From assembly GCA_949825065.1 (NCBI GenBank), contig OX463859.1, forward strand, positions 18,371,220 through 18,435,219: a stretch of 64,000 nt of DNA, in the 5' to 3' direction. Source of the stretch: Odontocerum albicorne (lineage: Eukaryota > Arthropoda > Insecta > Trichoptera > Odontoceridae). The notes under the pieces were generated by a model that made no database searches, was not told the DNA's origin, and saw nothing but the letters and a program-made list of their open reading frames with translations. The position numbers were made by a program, and so were the translations under genes. Positions 35,241 to 47,890 of the stretch are shown in pieces. Each line of letters starts with the position of its first letter. Within the stretch, counting starts at the first letter, position 1.

Positions 35241-36185
35241 ACAAGATCCATAACAATGCATTAAATATGACCATTGGAGACTTATGAACCACCGGTACCA
35301 AAATAGTGTTTCAGTGTACTTGTAAATAAATTTATTAAACCAACTTGACAGATAATTTTAATAGGTAAACTTTTAAAATAATAAAATGTAACTTGTAAAA
35401 CACTAAAAAATTCTAAATATGTAATGCCACATACTTAAATAATACCACTTAAATTAAGTTTTGATAATATAAAAGAAATTTACAAACACATACGTGATAA
35501 ACAAACACATACATTTATTATATAGATCATTTTTGAGATAAATCAATTTTGATAACTCCAAACATTCTTGAATTAAAATAGACCTTATGTAAAAAAAATT
35601 ATATCCAATAAAGAAAAAAATTTAAATAATACGAATACATAGATTAAATGCAAACTTATAGAGTAATTTATTTAGATCATAAATGGTTTAAGTTGATGAA
35701 TATTTTTTTAAATTATTAACATGTGTATCATTTGCGAATATTAAAACTACACAATTGGGAATAAAAATAGAATGGACAAACATTTATATATTTGATTTTT
35801 GTTAAGCAGCATTCAGTAATATTTAGTCCTTAGCAACAAAATCGTTAATATTTTATTAATCAATGAAAATTGTACTTATATAGTTTATAATCTGAGGGTG
35901 ATAAATTATTTAAAAAATGTGTTGAAGAAACAAGTTTTGATAATACAAAAATTTATGTTATATTGCAGGGTTACTGCCGAAATATTAAAATTCATGAAAC
36001 ATGTTGTAGAGATATAACTATTTATAATTTGAAGAATTTGTGTTAAACTACACAGATAGTGCTTTGTATAGTATCAGTTATGCACCATAATGGAGTTTCT
36101 ATAATTTGCACTTTTAACCCCAACCCTTTTCAATAGGAATATATTAAAAGATCCACATTTTTTTTGTGAAAAAAATAGTATACTA
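35241..36185. other. Non-coding AT-rich stretch
   Basis: I see no gene. Confidence 0.4.
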
Positions 36186-37456
36186 GGTTAGTCAAAAAGT
36201 TTTGAAAGCGGAAATGAAAATACATTTTTTTTGGGGGGAAATTACTTTTATTGCTCAGTATAGTCTCCCATAAGATCAATACACTTAGTCCAACGATCTT
36301 CCAACTTTGTTGTCCCATCACGGAAGTGACTTTCTGGAAGGCCTGCAAAATACTCCTCTACGACGGCTATAACTTCTTCGTTTGATGAAAAATGCTTTCC
36401 ACGAAGGAATTTTTTGAGATGTGAGAACAGCCAGTAGTCAGAGGGAACTAAATCTGGCGAATAGGGTGGATGCTGCAACAATTCGTACCTCAATTCACTG
36501 ATTTTCGCGATGGTTTTTTGAGCTGTGTGAGCAGGTGCATGTTTTTTTTCTTCTGCAAACCGGGTCTTTTTTCACAAATTTTTTCATCCAACTGGTCCAA
36601 AAGGTCACAATAATAATCAGAGTTGATTGTCTTACCAGTTTGGAGATAATCTATCAATAAAATTCCTTTTGCATCCCAAAAAACTGACGCTAACACCTTC
36701 TCGGCCGATTTCTGGACACGAACTCGCTTCGGAGCCAAAGTGCCTGGTTCACACCACTCTTTAGCCTCTTGTTTTGATTCAGGATCATGGTGGTAGACCC
36801 AAGTCTCATCCATATTGATGAATCGACGCAGAAAATCCTTTTTATCCTTTCGAAATTGCTCCAAATGTTGCTCAGAAAGTCGCATTCGAACGTGTTTTTG
36901 TTGCATCGTTAGCAAATGCGGCACCCATTGTGCACACAGTTTTTTGAAACCCAAAACTTCAGCCAAAATATGCCATGTTGTTTCATGTGAGATGCCTATG
37001 GTGTCAGCTATCACATCCACAGTCGATCGATGATCTTCCAAAACCATATCCTGTATTTTCGCTATGATTTCTGGTGTTGATGCACTTTTTGGACGTAGTG
37101 AGCGTGGATCGTATTCAACACTTGTACGGCCACGCTTAAACTCCAAAACCCATCGGTGAACGGTTGGAAATGAAGGAGAAGACTCCTTTAATACTTTCCC
37201 CATCTTTGCATGGATCTCAGTAGCCGATAAACCTTCCAAAACAAAGAATTTAATCACTGCACGATATTCGGCTTTTTCCATTGTTAAAAAATACACTGAC
37301 ACGTCAACTTCAAATGGCTTGTAAACAAAGAATGAATTGACAGATCGAAATGAAATTTTGAGTACGTTCTTATGAAAGATGAAATATTAAAATGGCGTAG
37401 AAATTTCGGTTTTCTACTGCTCCATAGATGTCGCTTTCAAAACTTATTGACTAACC
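36186..37456 (-). mobile_element. mariner element, 1271 bp (third family)
   Basis: Ends GGTTAGTCAAAAAGTTTTGAAAGCG and, inverted, GGTTAGTCAATAAGTTTTGAAAGCG are flanked by TA (36184-36185 and 37457-37458). Only one or two bases differ between the repeats, so the element is fairly young. Confidence 0.92.
36248..37281 (-). pseudogene. mariner transposase missing its second catalytic Asp
   Basis: The frame starts at MEKAEYRAVIKFFVLEG and is open for about 260 codons. It shows the helix-turn-helix region, HLLTMQQKH, the first catalytic block NMDETWVYHHDPE and KVLASVFWDAKG. After GLQKKK about 20 bases are missing that should encode the LFHQDN block with the second Asp. The frame shifts there and resumes as HAPAHTAQKTIAKI. 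The C-terminal part carries HPPYSPDLVPSDYW, with the third Asp, and ends at 36248. The loss of the Asp alone would kill the enzyme. Confidence 0.9.
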
Positions 37457-37522
37457 TATTATGTTTAAAAACTTCCATTTATGAAAAAAATCATAAGTGA
37501 CAAATAGATACTCGTAATGAAT

Positions 37523-37591
37523 CGGCGCCATGAGTATTTTAGTATAGCAAAAATGTGTCGATAGATTGCACATTGGGGCTATAACAGTTAA
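37523..37591 (+). mobile_element. Terminus of a piggyBac-like element, ending in TTAA
   Basis: This aligns with the right end of the piggyBac relic at 54324-54390. Shared blocks in order are GGCGCCA, TTTTAGTATAG, GATAGATTG and CTATAA, then TTAA (37588-37591). No partner left end was found, so it is a solo end or MITE remnant. It starts 65 bases after the mariner at 36186-37456. Confidence 0.5.
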
Positions 37592-38105
37592 GTAGAAATC
37601 TAAATGGTAAAAGCAAGAAAATTATTACAGGATTTTTTTAACATTTTAATTTTTCATAAAGAAAAAAAAAAGTTCTATTTACACTATTAAGATTCAATTG
37701 AGCAGCTTTCAATACAAAATGTAAAATACAGACAACTCCACTATGATACATAACTGATAATTGCATAACACTCCATATTGTGTTACTACTTAACAATAGA
37801 TTATTTACCATCGAAACTCATTACTGGTCAATTTTACAAATAGCACGGTATGTGAAAAAATAAAATGGGACTTGGTGATCTTGCCAAAATGATTCAAGTC
37901 TCTCAAAACATAGTTTTATTGAGATCAAGGGGTAATAGAAACATTTAATAGTCATTAACACCAAATAATTAAAATGCGTATTTTTGGCACCAACACCACA
38001 ATATTTATTTTTTCATGGAGAAAGTCACTGGATAACAAAAATTGTCATTGGAACATCTTCCAGAATTACTGGAAAATATTTAAACTTATTTCTACATAAA
38101 TATAT

Positions 38106-38160
38106 TTGCATTAATATTGCCCGTGTCAATATATAATATATCTTTGCATTAATATTGCCC
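38106..38160 (+). repeat. 38-bp period direct repeat
   Basis: TTGCATTAATATTGCCC occurs at 38106-38122 and 38144-38160. The 21 bases between are not repeated a third time. Confidence 0.7.
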
Positions 38161-38207
38161 ATTTGAATTTGTGATACACCATAGCTATAAAACTCACTTT
38201 GGAGATA

Positions 38208-39133
38208 CGAGGATCATCAAGAAAGTAAGGTTACAAGGGCTCCTGAAGCCGGGGAAAATTTTTGGTTTCGAAGTTGGCGCACCTGGCGTGTAGGGGGGAT
38301 CCTAACGGACAGATTGTTTGGTCCCGCATGTTTGTCGGACATTTTGTTCAGTCACAGTAAATTCTTCCGATGGAGAGGACGTCGCGCGCTCCCACCAATT
38401 CCCATCTGTGCGAGATCCGCGCGGTCATCCGTTTTTTGACTTTGCAGAACAATACTACCGCGAATATCCATCGGAAGCTCGTGGAAGTTTATGGTAGTGA
38501 TGTGATGAGTCAACAACATGTCACGAAGTGGGTTAGGTTGTTCAGAGAATGCCGTACTGATACTCACGACGAGGCAAGGCAGTGATTTCTGACGAACTTG
38601 TGCAAAAAATTGAAGAACAAGTGTGAAATGACCGCCGTGTGACGCTTGACGACCTTCATGGATAATTTCTTGACATTTCTCGAAGTCTTCTTGGTGATAT
38701 TGTGTAGGAAAAAATTGGTTACAAGAAGTTGTGTGCGAGATGGGTGCCCAGAATGCTCACACCGGAGCACCATTAAAATCGCCTGACCGCTGCGCGTGAA
38801 TTTTTGGATCGTTTTGCATTGGAGGGAGAAGCTTTTCTGGACTCTATCGTGACGGGGGATGAGACGTGGGTGTGTCACTACACCCCAACAATTTTCCAAC
38901 GATCAAGAGGTCGAGGAAGCTGTGAAGAAGTGGCTGAAAGAGCTGGCGGCGGAGGTCTATGACACTGGCATACAAAACTTGGTGCCTCGACTACAGAAAT
39001 GTCTCGATCTCGACGGCGATTACGTTGAAAAATAGTTTAATATATTTGTGAAGTATCCTATGAATTTCAATTAAATACAAGCATTTTTCGATCCTACATA
39101 AATGTTGTAACCTTACTTTCTGGATGACCCTCG
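38208..39133 (+). mobile_element. mariner element with core deletion, 926 bp (fourth family)
   Basis: Ends CGAGGATCATCAAGAAAGTAAG and, inverted, CGAGGGTCATCCAGAAAGTAAG lie between TA pairs (38206-38207 and 39134-39135). The catalytic centre is deleted. Confidence 0.9.
38370..39035 (+). pseudogene. mariner transposase with catalytic core deleted
   Basis: From ATG 38370 the N-terminal domain reads LCEIRAVIRFLTLQNNTT and VYGSDVMSQQHVTKW, then stops at 38583-38585. Degraded helix-turn-helix remnants follow. The first catalytic block is present as DSIVTGDETWVCHYTP (about 38840-38885). It then jumps directly to NDQEVEEAVKKWLKEL and the C-terminal CLDLDGDYVEK with TAG at 39033-39035. The deletion removes roughly 120 codons, including the second and third catalytic Asp. 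Confidence 0.85.
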
Positions 39134-39135
39134 TA

Positions 39136-40756
39136 TATTCCATGTTAAAGATTCAAGAGCTCATAATGTTTAAAGTTTTCATAGATAAAAATTTGATTCT
39201 TTTTCTTTATGAAATTATAAACTTGGTTTTTTTAATAAATTTTTGCTAAGCATTAAAGATGATATAGAGAATTGTGTGTAATTTCAAAGGGCAAAAAATA
39301 ATTTTAAAACCAAGTCAGATTCAGATTATTAAAATTAAGTCATCGAAATTTGATCTTCAACTATTATGCATTTTACCCATTAATTGTTTTTTAGTTACGA
39401 GTATAAAATAAGAGATAGATTCTTAAATATTTTTAGAAATTCCAGTCTCTACTACATCTAATGAATTTGTTCGATTCTATTTTTCTCAAATAAATAAAAT
39501 ATTATAAAGTCATAATTTTCACGAGCCCTATTTATCAAAGTATAAAAATGAAACCATTTACAACTGGAATGTGATAGAAAGTTATTCATAATATCTGAAA
39601 CCATTCATACAATACAGATCCAACCAAAAGATTCAAGTGTTAGGAAGAAAAAAATACTGTGTTTTTCATCGCCTTTCTTAGATTTTTACTTTTCAAGATA
39701 TTAACTGATTTATTTTTCGACACCTATTCTGGAGTTCAAGCTTGCTCCTATAGTATGTTGTAAACAAATGAACTTATATTCATTTTATTAGTTGTGTTTG
39801 TCAGGTCATTTTTTTATAGATTTTAACCAAAATATGGAACTATGATTTGAAGTGATGCAAAAAAGCCTGTTTGTAAAATTTGTTTCAAGCATAAGTTAAT
39901 ATGTATTTATTTAAATCATCTACATCTCTTGCCAATCCATAATCATAAATTTTTTATAAATAACTGATAAAATTTAAGCTGTAAAAAACATTAATATTGT
40001 ACGGAATACATCATGACTGATAAGGTAGTATGTCAAGTAATATTTTTTTTTAATATCTAATATAAAATTGAGGGTGAAACAAATTTTTTAACATGGCTTC
40101 AATACTTTTGACATAAAAACTATTTTTCTTAAAACAACTGTTTCAGATCACTCTACACTAATTACATATTATATATGTAATGCTGAAAATGAGAAAATTT
40201 TGTGCATACTAATAATATTTTCCTATTTTTAAAAACTAAAATTAGAACATATAAACAAAGTAAAAACTAGCTTAAAATAAGAGTTATTATAATGGTAAAC
40301 TTAACACAGAGATCCATAATTATACATTATAATTGAAATATTGTTAAAAAATTGTATAAACTAAAAGTTGTGTCAATAATGCCAACTTAATTTAATAATA
40401 TTAAAACTGAAAATGAACAATTATTATTTAATTTTTTTTTATTTATCGTAACATGACAAGAAATATACATAATTTGCGAAAAAACAACAGGTAATTTAAT
40501 TTGGACATACAATTTTAATGGATCTGGGTTTGTTGCCTTTCATCTGTCGTGTCCCCAGTAAACCAGGCTTTTGCCTGTATCTCACTGAGGATATTGGCAT
40601 AAGTTTTCCACATTATGCTTTATTTTAGGAAAAATATGGTTTAGCTTTTCAACTCCAAATCTTTCAAGGCATATATTTAAATACCTATATTTTTCTGTGA
40701 AAAAAGTGTAGTTTAAAAACAATAGTGAAGTCATATAAGACAAATATATAACGGAC
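39136..40756. other. Non-coding AT-rich stretch
   Basis: I see no gene or element with ends. Confidence 0.4.
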
Positions 40757-40826
40757 CAGTGTTACGGTCTTAGTATAGCGAAGGCATGCGCATATATAAA
40801 GCGCCCATTGGGTATATAAGTATTAA
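40757..40826 (+). mobile_element. Possible piggyBac-like terminus
   Basis: CTTAGTATAGCGAAGG, GCGCCCATTGGG and TATAAG precede TTAA (40823-40826), in the order seen at 37523-37591 and 54324-54390. The match is weaker than between those two. Confidence 0.35.
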
Positions 40827-41189
40827 GACGAGTGTGATTATGAACTACAAATCTTACGAAAATTAATAATGGTGACATCAAAAATATTTGCTAAACTGAT
40901 TTAAATAAGCAGATAAATATTTGTATACATTGGATGTCTTTATTAGAAATGATATCAAAATAAATAATAAACAATAAAGTTAAATTACATATTTTTAAAT
41001 ACATAAAAATGTTTATAACAAAAAATAATGTCACGATAAAATAATTCAAAAGTATTAAACATTGTAAATGTGTTTATATTCACAAAAATTGGAAAAAAAT
41101 CAAGTGCGAAATATATGTTTGATAATTAAAAAAATTGCAACTTTGGAGAATACTTCGCTTATGTTACATTTTCGTTGTATAGAAGTAAA

Positions 41190-41265
41190 CCCGGCGGATT
41201 AATTGGCATGTGACAATCTCTTCCAACCAACCAACCAGACAGAAGTTCGGTCTTAAATGAAAATC
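41190..41265 (+). mobile_element. SINE tail fragment
   Basis: GGCATGTGACAATCTCTTCC and AACCAACCAACCAGA parallel the tail of SINE copy 3 (31850-31885). No head is present. Confidence 0.4.
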
Positions 41266-41871
41266 AGACAAATCTTTTTTAGACATAAATAATCTACAAA
41301 AAGTGCAAATGGCATTGTGTAAAAATACCTCCTTGAATTTTCAAACATATTTGAGCATTATAAATTTACTATTCAATATATATGAAAAAAATGTACAACC
41401 GGGCTACATTGAGCATAACTATTAAAAAGGACAATCCTCCCTTCATATCTGCGGGTTCCACGTCCGTGGATTCTAGCAACAGTGGATAACAAATATTCCA
41501 GAAAGTTTCAAAAAGAAAAACTTGAATTTAACATGCCCTACCCTGAATCCAGGCACATGAAGCCAGTTATTATGTAGTTAGGCCTATATTATTTGTGTGA
41601 ACATTTGGACTTCTTTTCTTGTCATTATTCCCTACACAATACAGTATAATAACTATTTACAAAGCATAGCTATTATAATACCCAAGACAAAAACTCAAAC
41701 AAACAGGTGATGCTGATTTTGTTGCATTGTACCAATATGTGACTCAATAGTGACCAAACTTGATGCACTTGCTGTGGAGATTGGACGGAACAACACCAAC
41801 AATTGTTATTGTTACTGAATCATAGCTGAAGCCTTTGATTCCAAACAGCATTATATTCTAAGAAAATTATA

Positions 41872-43126
41872 ACACATCGATCAATAAGTCCCGGGACTAA
41901 CTACTAAAACAACATTTGTTTGCCGAAATTCTTCTTTATTCATCAACATAGTCTCCTTTAAGAGCAATACATTCATTCCAACGCTTTCCTAACTTTTCTA
42001 TGCCAGCCATGTAGAACGATTTATCTTTGGTTTTAAAATAGGCATTAGTTTCGGCAATCACTTCTTCATTGGAGCCAAATCTCTTTCCCTGGAGCATCTT
42101 TTTGAGGTCTGCGAACAGCCAATAGTCGCTGGGGGCCAAATCCGGAGAATACGGTGGGTGCGGAAGCAATTCAAGTTCAACTCATGCAATTTGGCTATCA
42201 TTACCATCGACTTGTGACACGGTGCATTGTCCTGATGAAAGAGAACTTTTTTCTTCTTCATATGGGGCGTTTTTTTTTATTTCTGCCTTCAAACGCTCCA
42301 ATAACGCTATGTAATATTCACTATTGATGGTTTTTCCCTTTTCAAGGTGATTGATGAATATTATACCATGCGCATCCCAAAATACGGAGGCCATAACCTT
42401 CCCGGCCGACTGTTGAGTCTCTCCACTCAGCTGACTGCCGATTTGATTCCGGAGTATAGTGATGGATCCAAGTTTCATCCATAGTCACATACCGATGCAA
42501 AAACTCCCGTTTATTTCGCGTAAACAGTGCCAAACAGCGGTCTGAATCATCGATGCGTTGTTTCTGTTCCATTGTGAGCAAACGCAGCACCCATTTCGAA
42601 AAAAGCTTTTTCATGACCAAATGTTCATGCAAAATAGTGTAAACACTACCAAATGATATCTTCAGGATGTCAGCTATCTCATGCAACTTTACTTTGCGAT
42701 TTTCCATCACGATTTTGAGGGTTTTTTAAATGTTTTCTGGTGTAACAGCCTCATTTGGACGACCAGAGCATTCAGCATCATTTGTGTCTGTACGACTGCA
42801 TTTGAAATCAGCATACCACCGACAAATGGTTGTTTTCGACGAAGCAGAGCCCCGATAACACTTTTCAAGCCATCGCTGAGTTTGAACGGTATTTTTTCCC
42901 ATTAAAAAGCAATGTTTTATCAACACATGAAATTCAGTTTTTTCCATTGTTTTGAAAATAGCAAAAGTAGCATTACTAAAACCACTGTAACTGAATGACA
43001 CAATGTCGGAATGTCATGAAAGTTTGACACGTAACTTCTAAAGGTTGGTACTAACTGAGAATGGTATGGATTTGTTATTAGAGGCGCCATCTGTTGGTTA
43101 GTCCCGGGACTTATTGATAGATGTGT
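41872..43126 (-). mobile_element. mariner element, irritans-like (copy 2)
   Basis: Ends ACACATCGATCAATAAGTCC and, inverted, ACACATCTATCAATAAGTCC are flanked by TA (41870-41871 and 43127-43128). The length is 1255 bp. It is the better preserved relative of the element at 5.6-6.8 kb and lacks a 34-base stretch present there. Confidence 0.95.
41936..42947 (-). pseudogene. Dead DD34D mariner transposase (irritans-like, copy 2)
   Basis: The frame starts at MEKTEFHVLIKHCFLMG and passes through RPNEAVTPENI, then a stop near 42726. It continues as ENRKVKLHEIADILK, RLLTMEQKQRIDD and TMDETWIHHYTPE. A 34-base deletion follows EWRD and shifts the frame. Later blocks are KVMASVFWDAHG, KKKVLFHQDNAPCHKS (second Asp) and HPPYSPDLAPSDYWLF (third Asp, 34 residues on), ending at TAA 41936. 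All three catalytic residues are still encoded, but not in one frame. Confidence 0.9.
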
Positions 43127-43419
43127 TAGTATTTATAGAAGGTATTGCATTGGCGCCAGGGACAATGGTGTTGTTGTGTATGCAAAACTATGCCAGTTTA
43201 CAAAAGGAACTTGATCATTAGTAGATTTTGGTATCCACAGGGAGCCATGGCATCAATCCTTCGCGGATACCGAGGGATGACTGTATATAGATTAAAGCAA
43301 ATACTTGTCATTTCTAAATTGAAGTATTTTTTTATTTTATGTTGCTTATTGCTTATGCAAAATGATTATAGAATATTTTATTATTACTAACAATAATGAA
43401 TAATATTTATATACATATA

Positions 43420-43694
43420 CAGGTATCCCTCGCTTGACACGATTAATTGGTTCAAGTAAAAATTATGTAACTATAAAAACACAAATTGATTTTAGTCTTG
43501 GTGAAATTGGTTCCAAACAAAAAAAAATAACCTAAAAACGGTTAAAAAAAGAATAATTTTTATTTTCAATTAGAAGATTTATGTAGCTTACTCTTTTCAA
43601 TCGGCTTTTTATAAAAATAATCTTAATTTACTTTCTATCACATGAAAGTGAAATTGCATCAAGTGGGATTGCGTATTATAACAAGGTATACCTG
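43420..43694. mobile_element. Tigger/pogo-like MITE, 275 bp
   Basis: Ends CAGGTATCCCTCG and, inverted, CAGGTATACCTTG are flanked by TA (43418-43419 and 43695-43696). The inside is AT-rich and non-coding. It lies 137 bases right of the Tigger-like relic that holds the mariner. Confidence 0.65.
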
Positions 43695-43696
43695 TA

Positions 43697-45769
43697 CTAC
43701 GAAATCATCACATTTATAGAAATGTTTATTTCCATCTTATGCACAAAAAAGTAAATCACACAATCGCTCAACTGGTTTCAATGTAAATATCAAAATCGCA
43801 AATAAAATAATGGTATTCTAATAAAATATCTGGTCTGTTTTTAGTACAGTTTAAAGTGCAGAAAAATGTAGAAAAATTGTCTCCATTTCTCAAAAAATGC
43901 TTTGTTACGTAAACATATTTCATCATATTTGGTGTAGAGTAAGGTAAGGAAGACAGGGCACAAAAGTCTTCATTGCTATTGAGAATGATTACATAAATAA
44001 AAATCTATGTGACTTTTCCCTGTCAGTCAATAACAATAATGAAAAAAAATCATAAAAGAATAAACATAACGCGCCAACTTACATTCTTATTCCCATAACT
44101 CGAAAAATGTCTTTTTTTAAATAGGTTTCGAAAATCAATTATAAAATATCTCTAATACTTTATGACTTCTTTTTTTTTTTTATTATATTATGATATATAT
44201 AGATTTAAGAAATATAAAGTGAAATCAAACAAGCGCACTATTTGAGGTTCAATTCTCGATTTAGTAGAAATCAACTCAAAAAATAAATAATTGATTTAAT
44301 TTTTTTTAATGACTTCAATAATATGAGAAACCCAAAATCATAAATTCGATTTTACTCGTAAGATCAACGATACACAGACGACTTGTGTAGTACGTCATAG
44401 TCAGTGCTACACTATTCAACACATTACAATGGAATTCTTAAGAGCAAAAAAATAAATTATAATAATAATTAACTCTCCAAAGGGGAAAAATAATTGTAAT
44501 ATCTAAAAACAGATTTCACCAAAAAGATTGTCGATAACAATTTCGATAGTTCTGATTTGAAATAATAGACGTATTATTTTCACATTTGTCAATAAAATGA
44601 AGCACGCACTGTAATAATTCAATAATAAAATTGAAATAATTTCTTTTAATCCATGTCCTGATGTAGTGTTAAATAAATAATGGTTGCAAGATTTTATAGT
44701 TTTGACATTCAGCAGTCAGTTGATGTGGGCGGTATTGTTGTATTTTATTTGGGAAATTGATAAAAAATGTGTTTATAGGAGTAGTAAGTAGTTAACTTTG
44801 TGAATATTTTATATACAAGCACTGTTTTATAATTGTAACATAACAGTTTGTCTAAGGAACAAGTATGAAAATTGGACCTTTAGAATATATTTTAATTTTA
44901 ATGTGCTCTTGTGGAGTATTTTTCATGTTTTAATAATATGGCTTGTACATATAAATCATTAAAGAAAAATGTGAAATAATACTCATTATCATCATCATCA
45001 TATGTTCCATCAGAAACACAGCAATACCATTAAACACCTCCATTTAGGTCGGACCACAGTCGGCACCTCACCTCTTCCACATTATTAGGAACAATAATAC
45101 AGAGAAATAAATTTAAAAAGTTTATTTAATTTTATTCCACTAAGTTTACTCGTTTACCAATGTTTCATTGTCCACCCAATGTACATCTGGATGCTCATTA
45201 AGTGAAATTGGTAAATGGGCAAAACACAGTGTGTTAAATTAAATTAACTCTGTAATTTATTGTTTATTAGCATTCCAACAAGAATTGTCAGTGGAAAAGT
45301 TGACATAAATTATAATAATTTTACCACCGGGTCATCTACATGAAATCATCACAATTTAAATGAAAATTCTACAATGATATTTTTAGTGAACAGTTTATAC
45401 CTACGGAGGGAGTACACCAAAAATTATTTTTTCAGATTGATTGGCGAGAAATTATTTTATAAATTTTGAAAATCTACATATTTGGAAAATGCATATTGGC
45501 TGATATTTCCCGAATTATATATGACAGATAAACCATATATAGATCATTTTAAAGCTCTTAAAATGGACATTCAAATGATATTACTGATAATGTAACTTGA
45601 TAGGAGTTGATATAAAAAAACAAAAACCGTACAAAAATGTTTAATAAAAATGTTGAATTTTTTATTTATTTCTTTATTCTTTGTATATTTCCATCAAGTT
45701 TTATCTTAAGATCATAATGTGATGCTTAATTAACCTGTGATTTCTCTAGCATATAGCATTCAGAAAATG
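43697..45769. other. Non-coding AT-rich stretch
   Basis: I see no gene. A short ATC microsatellite lies near 44988-45000. Confidence 0.4.
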
Positions 45770-46490
45770 TTGAAGAATATATTATGAGAAGAGTAATTGA
45801 AGACTGGGACAGTGGTATTGCTATTGGTGGAAGAAAACTCTGATCTGAGATATGCAGATGCCATGACTTTGATTGCTACATCAGAAGAAGAAATTACGTT
45901 TCTTCAAAAGGTGAAACATGAGAGAAAGCTCTTGAGCCTAGAAGTTAATAGGTCGGAGTAACTGCCACCAAATTTGAATCCTGATCTGGAAGTGGTTACT
46001 GACTTTGTTTTGGCTGCAGTATTACAAACAGTGGAAGATGCGAGGCTGAGGTGAAAAGACGAACTGGAATGGTGAAGAATGTGATATAAAGCTGGAAAAC
46101 ATATGGGAGAGCAGAACCATCACCATCACAATGAAAATGCGTCTTGTCTTTGCAAATTTATGTACGGCACGGAGATGTGGACTTTGAGAACAAGCAAGAG
46201 ATGGACTAGATGCATTTGAAATGAGAGTCACTGACAGATTATCAATATTAGGCCTGTGAGAGTTCTCCAATTTTTGGACACATTGCTTGTAGTCAAAGAG
46301 AGTTTAGAGGTTACTGGAAGTGCAGAAAAACGATGCACAAGAGGAAGAGTTTCAGTGTGTTGGATTAACCAAGTGAGAGAGGTAACAGGCAAGTGAGAGA
46401 AGTAACCCATAACTTTTCGAACTGCGGAGTGCTGGGATGAATGAAAAGGAGTCGTCAAGGGTAACCATGAGTCACGTTGTTCACTTATGA
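45770..46490 (+). pseudogene. Non-LTR reverse transcriptase fragment
   Basis: The plus strand reads DWDSGIAIGG, then LRYADAMTLIATSEEEI (about 45855-45900). This is the reverse transcriptase active-site region, in which the expected YADD is now YADA. It continues with LSLEVNRSE, a degraded block equivalent to the conserved YLGS motif, and CEAEVKRRTGMVKNV, with several stops and shifts. The fragment covers the palm and thumb only. Insect genomes carry many such copies, usually annotated as endonuclease-reverse transcriptase. Confidence 0.7.
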
Positions 46491-47404
46491 ACTACGTGAC
46501 AGGATAATTATGATGTATTGACAAAACATGCAGGTTTTTGCATTTCTGACATTTTTCAAAAATTCATAAAACATTAAGTACTTGCTAAAAAAAACATTTT
46601 TGGTGTACCCTATAGGTAAAAAGTGTCAATCAATAAAAGCTAAAGGGGTTAGGTGGAAGGTGTGAGTTTGGTTGACATGGAATATACTCTACAATAAAGC
46701 AATATTACAACACTTTTTAGATTAATCTTTCATATTATTATATGTATCAGGAGGCTGGCTTAAATATACAGCATAAATCAAATTGTTACCATTTGTAATA
46801 AATACCATTTTCCCCATATTTTTATTTGTTTAAATTTTGAACTTGTTTTGGCTTTAGGATTATAATTGCATAAACTGTCCATTTTCTAATATCAAGATGA
46901 AGTCCAAGTCCAGTCACACTCCACTGTACTAAGAACAGTCCGTTCAATAGAAAATTCTATCAAAACTAGCATGTGCTTATAACTAGAATTATTACAATAG
47001 TAATTTGTTCTACTAATTTTGGATATACTCCATGAGCAGTAATGTTATCATATTAACATTGAGGTATTGAGTCTTTATAAACAACGGAAAACCTAAACCA
47101 GTTGAGATGGTTGCTAAATTTTGAGTGTGGGGATATCATGCAGAGCGTAAATTGTACTGGTCGGTGTTTTGGTTGCAACATTGTAGCCTCGGCTCTTCAG
47201 TAATTCCGCCACATCATGAGATTGTCTTCCAACTATTTCAATCACTGAAATGTGGACCTGAAAAAGAAAAATATTTTTTCAATACATCTTACAACTATTC
47301 ATATTTTGAGAATAATATTCTTTAAATCAACGGTCCGCATACTATGGTATTCGTATCTATTAGTGGTGCGCGAGCAAGCAAGTGTCAAAATACTGAAGTT
47401 CCAT
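46491..47404. other. Non-coding AT-rich stretch
   Basis: I see no gene. Confidence 0.4.
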
Positions 47405-47890
47405 AAACATACATACTATCACCCCAATTCCCTGTCAGGGTAGGCAGAGAGGACAGAGCACCAGACTTTTCTATCTTCACACACATCCTTAGCCTTTTCT
47501 ACATTCATACACTTTCTCAAACAACTACAATTACTCTGACTTTCTACATTTCTTTCTTTCAGAATATCATACACTTTATCCAACCATAATTTTTTTGGTC
47601 TTCCTTTCATACGCCTTACATTAACACTTGCACTATATATATGTTTTGTTAGTCTTTCTTCATTCATTCGTTCCATATGCCCAAACCATCTCAGTGTTCA
47701 CTTCTTCATCTTACTTAATACATCAGCCTTAAGTTCACATTCATCCCTTATCACTTCATTCTGTCATATATTGTAACTCCATGTATTCTTCTCTATGTAC
47801 GCATTTCTACAGCATTTATTCGGTACCCCTTAATCTTTTTCCACATCCACGTTTCGCTTCAATACATCAAAGATGGCATCAAAATACTAT
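47405..47890 (-). pseudogene. LINE 3' fragment (copy 3), reverse transcriptase tail
   Basis: On the minus strand the order is YRINAVEMRT, RRIHGVT, LRWFGHMERMNEERLTKHIY, KGRPKKLWLDKVYDILKERN and WCSVLSAYPDRELG with a TGA, then a GTATGTATG tail. The RWFGHMERM-GRPKK-W block is the standard C-terminus of one clade of non-LTR elements. The last 85 codons are open, making this the least damaged of the four copies. Confidence 0.8.

Larger units (their letters stand above)
41432..43283. mobile_element. Tigger-like relic split by a mariner
   Basis: The left end reads CAATCCTCCCTTCATATCTG followed by CGTCCGTGGATTC. The right end inverted reads CAGTCATCCCTCGGTATCCG and carries a GTGGATACC, with TA at 43284-43285. 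This end type is well known from pogo/Tigger elements. Without the mariner at 41872-43126 about 600 bp remain, with no transposase, so this was a MITE-sized relic. Confidence 0.6.
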
